NCBI GenBank assembly: GCA_024233215.1
Contig: JACKPW010000006.1
Span: 283,421 to 347,420 of the forward strand
Source: Verrucomicrobiales bacterium
GTDB taxonomy: Bacteria > Verrucomicrobiota > Verrucomicrobiia > Limisphaerales > J093
DNA: 64,000 nucleotides
Direction: 5' to 3'
In this document: in pieces, positions 53,872 to 62,785 of the stretch
Position numbering within the stretch: position 1 is the first letter of the stretch
Layout: each line of letters begins with the position of its first letter
The notes under the pieces: generated by a model
What the model was told of the DNA's origin: nothing
Databases searched by the model: none
What the model saw: the letters and a program-made list of their open reading frames with translations, nothing else
Made by a program: the position numbers and the translations under genes

Positions 53872-54635
53872 CAGTCCACCTTGCCCTCCCCCGCCGGTTG
53901 CCCCCCCACCGCCGCCTCGTCCGTCGCACGGAAGAACACCTCCTCCAGCGATGCCGGCTGATCGCTCGCCGCAAACTGCCGGCGCACCTCGTCCAGCGTC
54001 CCGTGAAAGACCGCCCGTCCCCGGGCCAGGATCAACAGGTGCGTGCACAGTTCTTCCACCAGATGCAGCAGGTGGGAACTCACCAGAATCGCCGCCCCGT
54101 CGGCCGCCAGCCGGCGAATCGTCGCCTTCATCCCCCGGATTCCGCGCGGGTCCAGGCCGGTGAGGGGCTCGTCAAACAGGACCGCCCGCGGGGAATGCAG
54201 CAGCCCACAGGCAATCGCCAGCTTTTGCTTCATGCCCCGGGACAGTTCCCCGGGCAGCTTGTTCGCGTGCTCGGTCAACTCCAACTCCTCCAGCAAGCGC
54301 GCCCCGCGCTCCGCCGCATCTTCCACCCGGTAAAGCCGGGCGGAGAACTCCAGATGCTGCCGCGCCGTCAGGTAATCGAACAATCGTGGCTCATCCGGAA
54401 ACCACGCAATCTCACGCTTCGCCTCAATGGGCTCGCCCAGCAGATCATGCCCGGCGATCCGCACTTCCCCGCGCGTCGGCGGCAGGATCCCGCACAAACA
54501 GCGCAGGGTGGTGGTCTTCCCCGCCCCATTGGGTCCGACCAACCCCAGCACGTCGCCGGGAGCCACCCGAAAGGACAACGCATCCACGGCGACCTGCTTG
54601 TCAAACGTCCGGGTGAGTTCCTGCACTGCGATCAT
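53871..54635 (-). CDS. ABC transporter ATP-binding protein
   Basis: 254 residues. Walker A LVGPNGAGKTTTLRC, Q-loop region, signature LSRGMKQKLAIACGLLH, Walker B AVLFDEPLTGLDPRG, H-loop LVSSHLLH. ATG 54635 is preferred over a GTG two codons upstream. It drives the permease encoded immediately downstream with an overlapping stop-start. Divergent from the ABC-F gene; promoters for both fit in the 117-bp gap at 54636-54752. Confidence 0.93.
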   Translation of the reverse strand: MIAVQELTRTFDKQVAVDALSFRVAPGDVLGLVGPNGAGKTTTLRCLCGILPPTRGEVRIAGHDLLGEPIEAKREIAWFPDEPRLFDYLTARQHLEFSARLYRVEDAAERGARLLEELELTEHANKLPGELSRGMKQKLAIACGLLHSPRAVLFDEPLTGLDPRGIRGMKATIRRLAADGAAILVSSHLLHLVEELCTHLLILARGRAVFHGTLDEVRRQFAASDQPASLEEVFFRATDEAAVGGQPAGEGKVD

Positions 54636-54752
54636 GGCCACTGCTTGATAGCCCGCCCGGCACTCCGCGTAAAGCGCCCGGTGCAGGGACGCTCAGCCCG
54701 GGCGCGGACGACGCTTGCGACCACCGCCCCGGTTGCGCACCATCACCGGCCC

Positions 54753-56699
54753 ATGTTGACGGTGGCGGGAATGAGCAAGGCCTACGGCGGACGCACGTTG
54801 TTCGCCGATGCCTCGTTGCGGATCGAACGCGGCGAACGCCTGGGGCTGGTGGGCCCCAACGGCGCCGGCAAATCGACGCTTTTCAGCCTGATCCTTGGCG
54901 CCGAGGAAGCCGATGCCGGGACGGTCGAACTGGAGCGTGGCGGCCGGGTGGGCCATCTGCCGCAGGAAAACGTGCCGGTCGGCGACGAAACCGTCATGGA
55001 ACTCGCCACCGCCATCACCCCGGAGGTGGCCGCCCTGCGCGAACGCCTCCGGGCCGCGGAGAAGGGAGCCATGCTGGGGGACGATTTCCACGAGTTGCAG
55101 CATCGCTTTGAGGCACTGGGCGGCTACACCCTGGAAGCCCGGGCCGCCCCGATCCTGGCGGGCCTCGGCTTTCGCCAGGGGGATTTCCAACGCCCGGCCC
55201 GCACACTCAGCGGCGGCTGGGTGATGCGCGCTCATCTCGCGCGGTTGCTCGTCCACGAACCCGACCTGCTGCTCCTGGACGAACCGACCAACCACCTCGA
55301 CCTCGAGTCCCTTCTCTGGTTCCAGGATTACCTCCGCAACTACCCCGGCGCGGTGCTGGCGATCTCCCACGATCGCGAGTTCCTGAACACCCTCATGGGG
55401 GCCATCGTGGAGATTCGCCAGGCCCGGCTCTGGCATTATCGCGGTAATTACGACGCCTTCCTGGAACAACGCGAGGCCAACGAGACCCAACAGCTCGCCG
55501 CCTGGAAGAACCAGCAGCGCGAGATCAACCGCCTGCAAACCTGGGTCGACCGCTTCCGCGCCAAGAACACCAAGGCCACGCAAGCCCAGTCCAAGCTCAA
55601 ACAAATCGAGCGGATGGACAAGATCGACGCCCCCGTGGAAGCCGGGCCGGGCATTGATTTCCGCTTCCCCCAACCGGAACGCAGTGGCCAGCGCGCCATC
55701 GAACTGAAGCATGTGGCACATGCCTACGGGGATTTGCCCGTCTACGACGACCTGAACTTCGAGGCCGAACGCGGCCAGCGAATCGTGCTCGTGGGCCCCA
55801 ACGGCGCCGGCAAGTCCACCCTGCTCAAACTGCTGGCGGGCGTCCTGCCCGTGCAGCACGGAGAACGTCTCCCGGGGCACAAGGTCAAGTGGGGCTACTA
55901 CTCCCAATACCGCATCGAAATGCTGCGCCCTGACAGCACGGTTCTTGAGGAGGCTCTCGACACCCCGCAGGCCGTGACCGAGCAGTTCGTGCGGACCGTC
56001 CTCGGCAGCTTTCTCTTTCGCGGCGACGACGTGTTCAAGCCGGTCCGCGTCCTCAGCGGCGGGGAGAAGAGCCGGTTGGCGCTGGTGAAACTCCTGCTCG
56101 ATCCCCCGAACCTCCTGCTGATGGACGAGCCCACCACTCACCTCGATCTCTCGAGCGTGGACGCGCTCATCGCGGCGCTGGACCAGTTCGAGGGCACGCT
56201 GATCTTCATCAGCCACGACGTTCATTTCATCCGGCACCTGGGGAATCACGTGGTCGAAGTCCGCGACGGCCGCCTGCGCCATTTTCCGGGGGGCTACGAC
56301 TACTACGTCGAGAAGACGCGGGCTGAAAAGGCGGCCGCCGCACCGCGGCAACCCGCTGCCAATCGCCCGGCCGGCATTCCCCCGTTGACCGGCAAGGCGG
56401 CAACCCGCGAGGAACGACGACGCCGGGCGGAGGAAATCCGGGAGCGTAACCGACACAAACGCCAGTTGGAGGAAAAGGTCCAGACCGCGGAGAGCCGCAT
56501 TCACACGCTTGAGACCCGACAGGGTGAGATCACGCAACTGCTTGAAGATCCGGCCACCTACGAGGATTCCGCCCGAGCCATGGCCTTGAGCGACGAGTTG
56601 AAGGCCGTTCTCGCGGAATTGGAGGCCCTGCACGAAGCGTGGGAGGAGGCCGCCACGAAGCTGAGCGAGTTGGAACTGGCCACCCTGGATTCCGCCTGA
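54753..56699 (+). CDS. ABC-F family ATPase (EttA/Uup/YheS-like)
   Basis: 648 residues, two ATP-binding domains in one chain and no membrane segments. First: LGLVGPNGAGKSTLFSL, LSGGWVMRAHLARLL, LLLDEPTNHLDLESLLW. Second: IVLVGPNGAGKSTLLKLL, LSGGEKSRLALVKLLL, LLMDEPTTHLDLSSVDA. The inter-domain linker (LAAWKNQQREINRLQTWVDRFRAKNTKATQAQSKLKQIERMD) and a C-terminal charged coiled coil are characteristic of Uup-type ABC-F proteins, which act on the ribosome as translation or resistance factors. Start ATG 54753; the frame is open far upstream without homology. Confidence 0.93.
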   Translation: MLTVAGMSKAYGGRTLFADASLRIERGERLGLVGPNGAGKSTLFSLILGAEEADAGTVELERGGRVGHLPQENVPVGDETVMELATAITPEVAALRERLRAAEKGAMLGDDFHELQHRFEALGGYTLEARAAPILAGLGFRQGDFQRPARTLSGGWVMRAHLARLLVHEPDLLLLDEPTNHLDLESLLWFQDYLRNYPGAVLAISHDREFLNTLMGAIVEIRQARLWHYRGNYDAFLEQREANETQQLAAWKNQQREINRLQTWVDRFRAKNTKATQAQSKLKQIERMDKIDAPVEAGPGIDFRFPQPERSGQRAIELKHVAHAYGDLPVYDDLNFEAERGQRIVLVGPNGAGKSTLLKLLAGVLPVQHGERLPGHKVKWGYYSQYRIEMLRPDSTVLEEALDTPQAVTEQFVRTVLGSFLFRGDDVFKPVRVLSGGEKSRLALVKLLLDPPNLLLMDEPTTHLDLSSVDALIAALDQFEGTLIFISHDVHFIRHLGNHVVEVRDGRLRHFPGGYDYYVEKTRAEKAAAAPRQPAANRPAGIPPLTGKAATREERRRRAEEIRERNRHKRQLEEKVQTAESRIHTLETRQGEITQLLEDPATYEDSARAMALSDELKAVLAELEALHEAWEEAATKLSELELATLDSA

Positions 56700-57260
56700 G
56701 CCGCGACGATGCAGTGAAGCAAGGGGAGCGCGCGCGGCTCGCGTGCCGTGGCCGGCGGCCCGCCGGCCACTTTCGAGGTCTGCAGAAGCTCCCCAAGCGG
56801 TGACGAGGCATCTTCCGGAGGACCATTCGGCGAGCCGCCGACCGCAGCAGCCGGGCCGGCCGCGCTCCCCAGGGCCACTTCATCGTTGCAGCTGAGCCGT
56901 GACAACTCAGTGGAATCGGGAGGGACACGGATTATCACGAATTCCACGGAAACGGAACTGAGGGAACGCCCGCTGGGAACCGCCCCATCCGCGTTCATCG
57001 GCGGTTTCCCTGACCAGACCGGCTTCCTGCCGTAAAAAACGGCGGGCACTCTTGCGAGTGCCCGCCCAACCCAAACAACCAAACTAACCTCCTTTCCACC
57101 AGTAGGACCCGGTGGCGTCTTCGACCAGCCTGCGGCTTGGAGAGTCCGCGTGTGCCAGCCGAATATCTGTCAACCGATTGTTAAGACGCCGGGCACATCG
57201 GGCTTGTTCAATGAAAATGCAGTTAATCTTCAAAAGACCTCGCGGCGCCCCAAGCCCGGC
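56700..57260. other. 561-bp gap with a minus-strand terminator and candidate small RNA
   Basis: No protein gene is convincing here. Both flanking genes end into the gap. A strong terminator for minus-strand transcription lies at 57034-57066. Upstream of it on the minus strand, 57067-57180 includes an AAAGGAGG string without a following start codon, and a CCACC...GGTGG hairpin, so a small RNA could end at the terminator. 56700-57030 shows nothing recognisable. Confidence 0.5.
57034..57066 (-). terminator. Rho-independent terminator, minus strand
   Basis: GGCGGGCACTC (57041-57051) pairs perfectly with GAGTGCCCGCC (57056-57066) round a 4-base loop, an 11-bp stem. On the minus strand it is followed by G then TTTTTT (57039-57034). 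It lies 195 bp after the stop of the minus-strand gene at 57261 and may terminate that transcript or a separate small RNA. Confidence 0.85.
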
Positions 57261-58949
57261 TCACCGGCCTCGTTCCACATGCCCGTCCAGAAACCCTTCG
57301 TGCCCATGATACTTGCACCGCAAGACCACCGTGCGCGCCGGGTTTTCGACCTCGGTCATCTTGATCCCCGGGGTGAGGTATTCGTAGCTGCAGTCCGCCG
57401 GATCAAAGTCCTCCCAACGGTCCACCCCGTCAGTACCCCGGGGATCCATCGGGCAACGCATCACTTGCGGTCTCCCGACGTAATCCTTGATCGCGCCTAG
57501 ATCCGTCGGCAGCCGGTCGTCGTTGTCGTTGGAGTACAGCATCAACCCAATCAAGATCTGCTTCATGTTGTTCATGCAGTTGACTTCCTGCGCCTTGTCC
57601 TTGGCCTTGGACAGGGCGGGAAGGAGCATCCCGGCGAACATCGCGGTGGGAGCCACCAAAACCGCGCTCGCCACCTGCGCCACCGGTTCCGCCCCACCCT
57701 GAGCCACCGACTGAGCCCCCTCGCCATCAAACCAGCCCACCGCATACGAGGCCGGAACCTGCGTGTAGAGCGACAGTTGTGGGAGCAGCATCGCCACCGC
57801 CGCGTCCGCCCGGGCTCCCTGTCCCTGCATCGCCTGCTTCAATATCGCCTCCTGCACCCCCTGCAGCGTCGTCCCCAAACGCTCGCTCACGAACCCGAAG
57901 CTGTTGCCCCGGGTCGGCAGTCCCCGCGAAAGCCGCTGGAATTCCGCGGATCCCTTGAGTCCGGAGTTCTCGCCCACCCGCACCTGCCGCGTTTCCTCCA
58001 GCAACGCCGGGGTGCTCGACAGCCAGAGGTAGCCTCCCGCCGCCGCAAGGATCGGCTGGACCGGAAACGGCGCCGGCAACGGCTGTTTCATCCCCAACCA
58101 GCGGGCCTCACCTTCCTGCCCCGTGACCAGTGCACCTTCGGGCGCCTCTTCCTGGAGCCGCCGGCTCAGGGTGTCGAACAACCCATCGTTCTTCACCTTC
58201 AACGCAATCATCAGGGCCGGTTCCGGCAGTTCCAACGGATCCCCACCCGGCAGCGGGATCTGGAACTCCTTCTCCCGATCCAACCGGAGGGCGATTCCCA
58301 CCGTGCCTTCCAGCGATCCCAACAGATTCTCCAGGGAAACCCCCAACTCCGACCGGACTTCGTCGGAAAGCTCCCCCATCCCTTCCACAACCGGGTCCAC
58401 GCCACCCGCCCGCGCCTCCTGCAAAACGGCGGTCCAGATCGCCGCCAGATCAACCTGGAAACTGGCCGCATAAACCGTGTCGGACGGCAGTCCGTCTAGC
58501 CACTCCAGCGGACCGGGTTCCCGGCCAAACCAGCGCCAGATGTAGCCATCAGTCCCTGACACCCGCTGCACCACGAACCGCGTCCGATACAACCCCGGTT
58601 CCACCGCGATCCCGCTCACCCCGAGACCATTCACGGCTTCGATGCCGGAGTGGCGGATCACCCGGTCCAACACGCCGAAGACCTGGCGGACCTGGCCCCG
58701 ATCCCGATCCGACAGGTCGGGCAAGCCGAGAACGAAGTCGCGGATCTGTTCAACTTTCGCGGAAAGCCCGCCCAGCAGTTTGTCCGTGGAGACGTAAGCA
58801 TAGAGGCTGCCACCGGGATCAAGCTTCGCCGTGACCGTCTGAAACGCAGTCGGTTCGGCGGAAACCGGTTTGGCCGGGGATTGCCCGGTAACCGTGACCA
58901 AGCCGGCCAACGTGAGGGCCAGCGTCGAGGATAGGAGGGTTTGTCTCAT
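57261..58949 (-). CDS. Exported protein with type II pseudopilin-like H-X9-DG tail
   Basis: 562 residues. Signal peptide QTLLSSTLALTLAGLVTVTG, a long beta/alpha part recalling DUF3352-like proteins (TAKLDPGGSLYAYVSTDKLLGGLSAKVEQI), then from about residue 450 an element like DUF1559 proteins: FAGMLLPALSKAKDKAQEVNCMNNMKQILIGLMLYSNDNDDRLP, ending RCKYHGHEGFLDGHV (H-x9-DG-type motif). In ordinary family members the hydrophobic helix is at the N terminus after a prepilin peptidase site; here it is internal, so the protein looks like a fusion. Start ATG 58949. No partner gene recognised. Confidence 0.75.
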   Translation of the reverse strand: MRQTLLSSTLALTLAGLVTVTGQSPAKPVSAEPTAFQTVTAKLDPGGSLYAYVSTDKLLGGLSAKVEQIRDFVLGLPDLSDRDRGQVRQVFGVLDRVIRHSGIEAVNGLGVSGIAVEPGLYRTRFVVQRVSGTDGYIWRWFGREPGPLEWLDGLPSDTVYAASFQVDLAAIWTAVLQEARAGGVDPVVEGMGELSDEVRSELGVSLENLLGSLEGTVGIALRLDREKEFQIPLPGGDPLELPEPALMIALKVKNDGLFDTLSRRLQEEAPEGALVTGQEGEARWLGMKQPLPAPFPVQPILAAAGGYLWLSSTPALLEETRQVRVGENSGLKGSAEFQRLSRGLPTRGNSFGFVSERLGTTLQGVQEAILKQAMQGQGARADAAVAMLLPQLSLYTQVPASYAVGWFDGEGAQSVAQGGAEPVAQVASAVLVAPTAMFAGMLLPALSKAKDKAQEVNCMNNMKQILIGLMLYSNDNDDRLPTDLGAIKDYVGRPQVMRCPMDPRGTDGVDRWEDFDPADCSYEYLTPGIKMTEVENPARTVVLRCKYHGHEGFLDGHVERGR

Positions 58950-59279
58950 GACGTTTGGTTCGTTGTTCGTGTCGGATCGATCGATCGATTGGTTGGACAG
59001 GCTTACCGCAGTCGCGTCACGCCGTCATTTCCAATCTCCCGGGAGGTCTGTAGCCGGGGGGTGTTTCCCGGAAGGCGTCATGCCTCAGTCATGCCCGTCG
59101 GAGAGGCGACGGACCGTCGCCATGATGGGAATGCGTCGACGCCACCCTTCGAGGACGGGCCGTCCCCGCGCCGGCTGCCGGGCTTTGTGGTGTGTGAGGG
59201 AGGGAGGAGGTCCGCCGGAAGGCACAATTCCCCGTTGCCAAGCGGGCGGGTGACGGGCAGAGTACGGTGCGTTGTTCGT
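58950..59279. other. 330-bp gap upstream of tRNA-Pro
   Basis: Divergent region between the minus-strand pseudopilin-tail gene and the tRNA. It contains GATCGATCGATCGATT at 58977-58992. A weak promoter candidate for the tRNA (TTGCCA near 59235, CAGAGT 17 bases later) is unconvincing. No gene seen. Confidence 0.35.
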
Positions 59280-59356
59280 CGGAGCGTAGCTCAGCCCGGT
59301 AGAGCGCCAGCTTTGGGAGCTGGATGCCGCAGGTTCAAATCCTGTCGCTCCGACCA
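59280..59356 (+). tRNA. tRNA-Pro (anticodon TGG)
   Basis: 77 nt including encoded CCA. Acceptor CGGAGCG pairs with CGCTCCG, D-arm GCTC...GAGC, anticodon stem CCAGC/GCTGG around loop TTTGGGA (anticodon TGG), T-arm GCAGG-TTCAAAT-CCTGT, then A-CCA. All stems are intact. Its last bases (59344-59358) recur exactly at 63616-63630. Confidence 0.97.
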
Positions 59357-59358
59357 TT
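59344..59358 (+). repeat. Putative attachment site, tRNA side
   Basis: 15 bases GTCGCTCCGACCATT at the 3' end of tRNA-Pro, identical to 63616-63630 in direct orientation. tRNA 3' ends are frequent integration sites, and the recombination point keeps the tRNA functional. Confidence 0.6.
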
Positions 59359-59441
59359 TTTCCTCTTTTGTCACCCGGTGCCCCTGCCTTCGGGCAACGG
59401 AAGCCCCTGCGCAGGCGCAAGACCGCTCAGGAATCGCGCTG

Positions 59442-59797
59442 CTACCCGTGGATTATCAGGTGGTCGCGGTTCAACTCGATGAACGTGTGATCGACCAACA
59501 GACGGAAGAGGAGTTCCTCGTTCTGATCGAAAAGGGCCAGCAGCTCGTCATTGTGGATGTTGCCAGTCGTGACGAGAACGAGTTGAGGCGGCCCCTGCCC
59601 AAGTTCGTAGCTGACTTGGAAGTCCGTGTCTTTGGTGCAGAGCACGAGGCCGTCCCTGTTCGCCAAAAAGCCAACAGCGAGGAGTCTGCCGTGCGGTTCT
59701 GCTGGGCAAGGTCGAGCGTGTGGATGGCCTCATGGCCTCGCTCCTGGAGCCAGACCGCCAGCCTGCGCGGCAACTGGGCATCGACCAGAAACCTCAC
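59442..59797 (-). pseudogene. DUF5615 PIN-like toxin, one apparent frameshift
   Basis: Starts at GTG 59797 with VRFLVDAQLPRRLAVWLQERGHEA, the usual DUF5615 (COG4634) opening with catalytic Asp. The frame breaks near 59661-59665 (TTTTTGGCG on the coding strand); one extra G restores LLAFWANRDGLVLCTKDTDF, then ELNRDHLIIHG to the end, giving 118 residues, the normal length. GTG overlaps the DUF433 stop (GTGA at 59794-59797). Predicted toxin nuclease of a two-gene module; as written it is broken. Sequencing error or real decay cannot be told apart. Confidence 0.75.
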
Positions 59798-60027
59798 GCG
59801 GCCAAGGGAAGAATTCGATGAACGCGGGAGAGCCGGGCGGCAAACGCCAGGCACGCCGTGATGTCCTCGCGCTCCAGATCCGGGTAGTCGGCCAGAATCT
59901 CTTCTGGCGTCATGTTCCCGGCCAGGAGTTCCAGAATGGTGCTCACGGGATAGCGCAGCCCACGCACGGTAGGCTTACCGTGGCAAATCGTCGGATCGAC
60001 GGTGATGCGCTTTAGCACGTCATTCAT
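59794..60027 (-). CDS. DUF433 antitoxin-like protein
   Basis: 77 residues, MNDVLKRITVDPTICHGKPTVRGLRYPVSTILELLAGNMTPEEILADYPDLEREDITACLAFA: the DUF433 (COG2442) pattern with a C-terminal helix-turn-helix-like part (PEEILADYPDLEREDI). DUF433 and DUF5615 genes form one of the widespread predicted type II toxin-antitoxin families; antitoxin first, toxin second. Its stop overlaps the toxin start. Confidence 0.9.
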   Translation of the reverse strand: MNDVLKRITVDPTICHGKPTVRGLRYPVSTILELLAGNMTPEEILADYPDLEREDITACLAFAARLSRVHRILPLAA

Positions 60028-60301
60028 CGAACCTGACAGTGCCAGAACACCGCTGGTCTGGCAAGGCGGCAACCGCCGGCAACCGCCGACCACACGCTCT
60101 CGCCCCTGAATACTCGTCCCGTTTCCGAGATCATTGACCTTCTGAGAATGAGGCTTCGCCGGGTTGCAGAGTGGGGGGAGTGGACAGACCCTCACTCCCC
60201 CCTGTCCCAGAGAACCCTCCTCCTGGGCGTTTGCGTTTCTTTGCATGGGTCCCCCTGTTCCCCTGCCTTCGGCCAGTCGAGTTCGGGAGACCGTCAATGC
60301 C
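60028..60301. other. 274-bp gap with a GGGGGGAGT hairpin
   Basis: GGGGGGAGT (60173-60181) pairs with ACTCCCCCC (60194-60202), 9-bp stem with 12-base loop, no U-run. A decamer GGCAACCGCC occurs twice in tandem near 60066-60085. It is downstream of the propeller gene and upstream of the DUF433/DUF5615 pair, all on the minus strand. No gene seen. Confidence 0.5.
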
Positions 60302-62641
60302 TCACGGCTCCACTTGCCGGGCGCGGTAGAACCAATCGGTGCCGGGTGGCGCGGTCTCGTGGTAAACCTCGAACTCGCCCCGGTCACACGGGTCCCGGCC
60401 GATCTCCTGCCAGGTTTCCAGGTCCTCGCTCCCTTCAACGACCACCTCATGGCCGTAAGGCGCCTCCACCGTGACCAGCATCGCCCCATCAGGCAGGCGG
60501 TAGGTCAACTCCGGGATCACCCGCGGTTCGGTCACGTGCGGAGGCATTACCCCTGAGCGCCACACCTCGCCCTTGCTCGTGATGAGGTGAAACCGGCCCT
60601 TGGCAAACAGCAGGTCGGAGGGAGTAGCGCTGGTCCGGATTTCGACCACGTTCGTCCAATTCAGCCCGTCGACCGAGCCATACATCTGGGTGAGATTCCT
60701 GAAACGGTCCCACGACCCTCCCAAGAACGTGCCGTTGGCATGGGTCCATTCATCCGGAATTTGGCTCTCCGACGTGTGCTTGGTCCAGGTAAGGCCATCC
60801 TCGGAGATGTACATGCCGACGTCCCCATAGCGCACGAAGAATCGCCCCGCCCCGTAAAGCAGGCCGTGCAGTTTGGGTGTAATTTCTGGTGGCACCTCCC
60901 AAATCCACTTTCCGATATCCCATTGGTCGCCGTCAGTCGAAGTGATGAGGTTTAGGGGAGCAACGAATACAGAGCGGCCTCGGGCATATGCGCCCCACGT
61001 TCCGAACTCGTCGATGGCTGGCAGCATGTCCAATTGCGGCAGTAGGTCCGCCTGCCACTGCATGCCATCGGCAGAAGTGGTGAACCAGATCAAACGAGGG
61101 TCGCCCTCGTCGGTCGGCTCAGTCTCCAACAGCATGAAGCGCCCTCGTCCGAACGCCAGTTCCCCCAGCTGTACGGCACGGGGAACGACAATGCCCTGTT
61201 CCCCCCACTCCTGACCGTTGACAGTGCTCAGGGGCGTTCGGCTGGCCCAACTCACGAAGCGCCCCGCTCCGAAGATGAGATTCTCATGGGGTCTGGTTGA
61301 ATTGCTCGCATGCCAAGTCAGGCCATCGTCCGAGAACCACGCCCTGCCGCTGGTATCGTCCCTCTTGCCGGCGGCAACGAATATCCTATGCCCATAGGCC
61401 AGCTTCCATCTCAGGGTTTGCCCTTCCTCCAGAACCGTGTCCGCTGCGGCCCAGTTCATTAGCGGGTCCTCTGGGGGTGGCGGGGGTTCCCATTTGACTG
61501 CGCGGTAGAACCGGTGCGGCGAGTCAGCGGCCGCCTCGTCATACACCTCGAATTCACCCCGGTCACACGGGTCGGTCGTGACTTCCTCCCAGTGTTCCAT
61601 GTTCTCACTTCCCTCGACCACCACGGGCTGCCCGTAGGGACCCTCCACCGTCAGGAGCATCGCCCCGTCCGGCAACCGTCGACATAAGGCCGGTTTGAAG
61701 CGTGGTTCGTTAACCGTTGGCTCCATTAGCCCTGACACCAGGACGACACCCGGCCCCGCAATCACGAATCGTCCCTGGCCAAAAGCTGCGCAGTAGAGCC
61801 GAGCCGTGATCCCGATCTCACGCGGCGTCCAAGTCAACCCATCCGGCGAGGTAAACACCCGGTCCCCATCACCGACGACCACAAACATCCCGTTCCCATA
61901 GGCCACCCCCCACATGAACTCAGTCTCCGAAGGACTCGCCGTCTCCCACTCCAAGCCGTCCGCTGACACCCACAGCGGAAACCCGGCACCAACGAACGTT
62001 CCGTTACCGTGTGCGAGAGCAAAGGCTCCAGAAGAGTTGATCACCCCATTCGTCGTCCACTCTCTTCCGTCCGCGGACACCACCGGCGGAATGGAGAAGT
62101 CTATGATGTAACGGCCTTCGCCGAAAACGACATCGACGGCGGTTCCGCGTGAAGCAATGGTCATCGCCGTCCATGTCGTGCCGTCAGGCGAAACCGCAAC
62201 CGGCATGCCCGTCTCATCAAGGTCCATGCCGGCGGCGACGAACTGACCGCGACCGTAGCCCACGGCTGTCAGAATCGGCGCGATGTAGGGGCGTTCATCC
62301 CAAGCCAGCCCATCGCTGGTCGAACTTGTCGTCCCGACTTCGTTGACCGTGACGAACTTCCCACCGCCATAAGCCAGCGGGGTCGGGATACGGTCAACCC
62401 CTTCGCTAGCCCCCCGCACCCAGGTCAAACCATTGGTGGAGTAGTACGTGTGGTCTCCGAGGGCGACAAAGCGACCGTTGCCATACTCGACCGCCTGAAT
62501 GATCTGGTTCCCCGTCACCTCCCAGTGGTCCAGCGGATCTTCGGCGGCCTGGGACCGAAGCACCGCGAAAGCGGCCAGCCAGACCACTGCAGCAAGGGCG
62601 GCATGGCGTGGGATCGCGAAGCTGGCAAAGGCGGTTCTCAT
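60302..62641 (-). CDS. Exported duplicated propeller protein
   Basis: 779 residues from ATG 62641. Signal peptide RTAFASFAIPRHAALAAVVWLAAFAVL, then about ten short units of the type 'YGNGxFVAxG...S.DGLxWT' (Kelch/BNR-like blades), a module of about 85 residues (RLPDGAMLLTVEGPYGQPVVVEGSENMEHWEE...DRGEFEVYDE...FYRAVK), then a second set of blades and a second copy of the same module (RLPDGAMLVTVEAPYGHEV...DRGEFEVYHE...FYRARQ). So the protein is an internal duplication of propeller plus C-terminal module. Exported; function unknown. Similar FYR-ended modules occur in other exported proteins here. Confidence 0.8.
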   Translation of the reverse strand: MRTAFASFAIPRHAALAAVVWLAAFAVLRSQAAEDPLDHWEVTGNQIIQAVEYGNGRFVALGDHTYYSTNGLTWVRGASEGVDRIPTPLAYGGGKFVTVNEVGTTSSTSDGLAWDERPYIAPILTAVGYGRGQFVAAGMDLDETGMPVAVSPDGTTWTAMTIASRGTAVDVVFGEGRYIIDFSIPPVVSADGREWTTNGVINSSGAFALAHGNGTFVGAGFPLWVSADGLEWETASPSETEFMWGVAYGNGMFVVVGDGDRVFTSPDGLTWTPREIGITARLYCAAFGQGRFVIAGPGVVLVSGLMEPTVNEPRFKPALCRRLPDGAMLLTVEGPYGQPVVVEGSENMEHWEEVTTDPCDRGEFEVYDEAAADSPHRFYRAVKWEPPPPPEDPLMNWAAADTVLEEGQTLRWKLAYGHRIFVAAGKRDDTSGRAWFSDDGLTWHASNSTRPHENLIFGAGRFVSWASRTPLSTVNGQEWGEQGIVVPRAVQLGELAFGRGRFMLLETEPTDEGDPRLIWFTTSADGMQWQADLLPQLDMLPAIDEFGTWGAYARGRSVFVAPLNLITSTDGDQWDIGKWIWEVPPEITPKLHGLLYGAGRFFVRYGDVGMYISEDGLTWTKHTSESQIPDEWTHANGTFLGGSWDRFRNLTQMYGSVDGLNWTNVVEIRTSATPSDLLFAKGRFHLITSKGEVWRSGVMPPHVTEPRVIPELTYRLPDGAMLVTVEAPYGHEVVVEGSEDLETWQEIGRDPCDRGEFEVYHETAPPGTDWFYRARQVEP

Positions 62642-62785
62642 GGTTGATGCCCGGAAGGTAGCACCTTCCGTGCCGCTCGGTCGTGACTTTCCCGAACACC
62701 CGGCGCAGACATTCGCCAGGGGAGTCACGGCCCGTCTACAGGCAGTTTGACAGGTGCCCGACTTTCCCGCCATGTTCTCCGTGCA

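Noticed and set aside
59085..59420. Minus-strand reading frame with GATGFEPAASSSQSWRSTGL
   Set aside because: This is the well-known spurious peptide produced by translating the antisense of a tRNA gene. It overlaps tRNA-Pro at 59280-59356 and has no other support.
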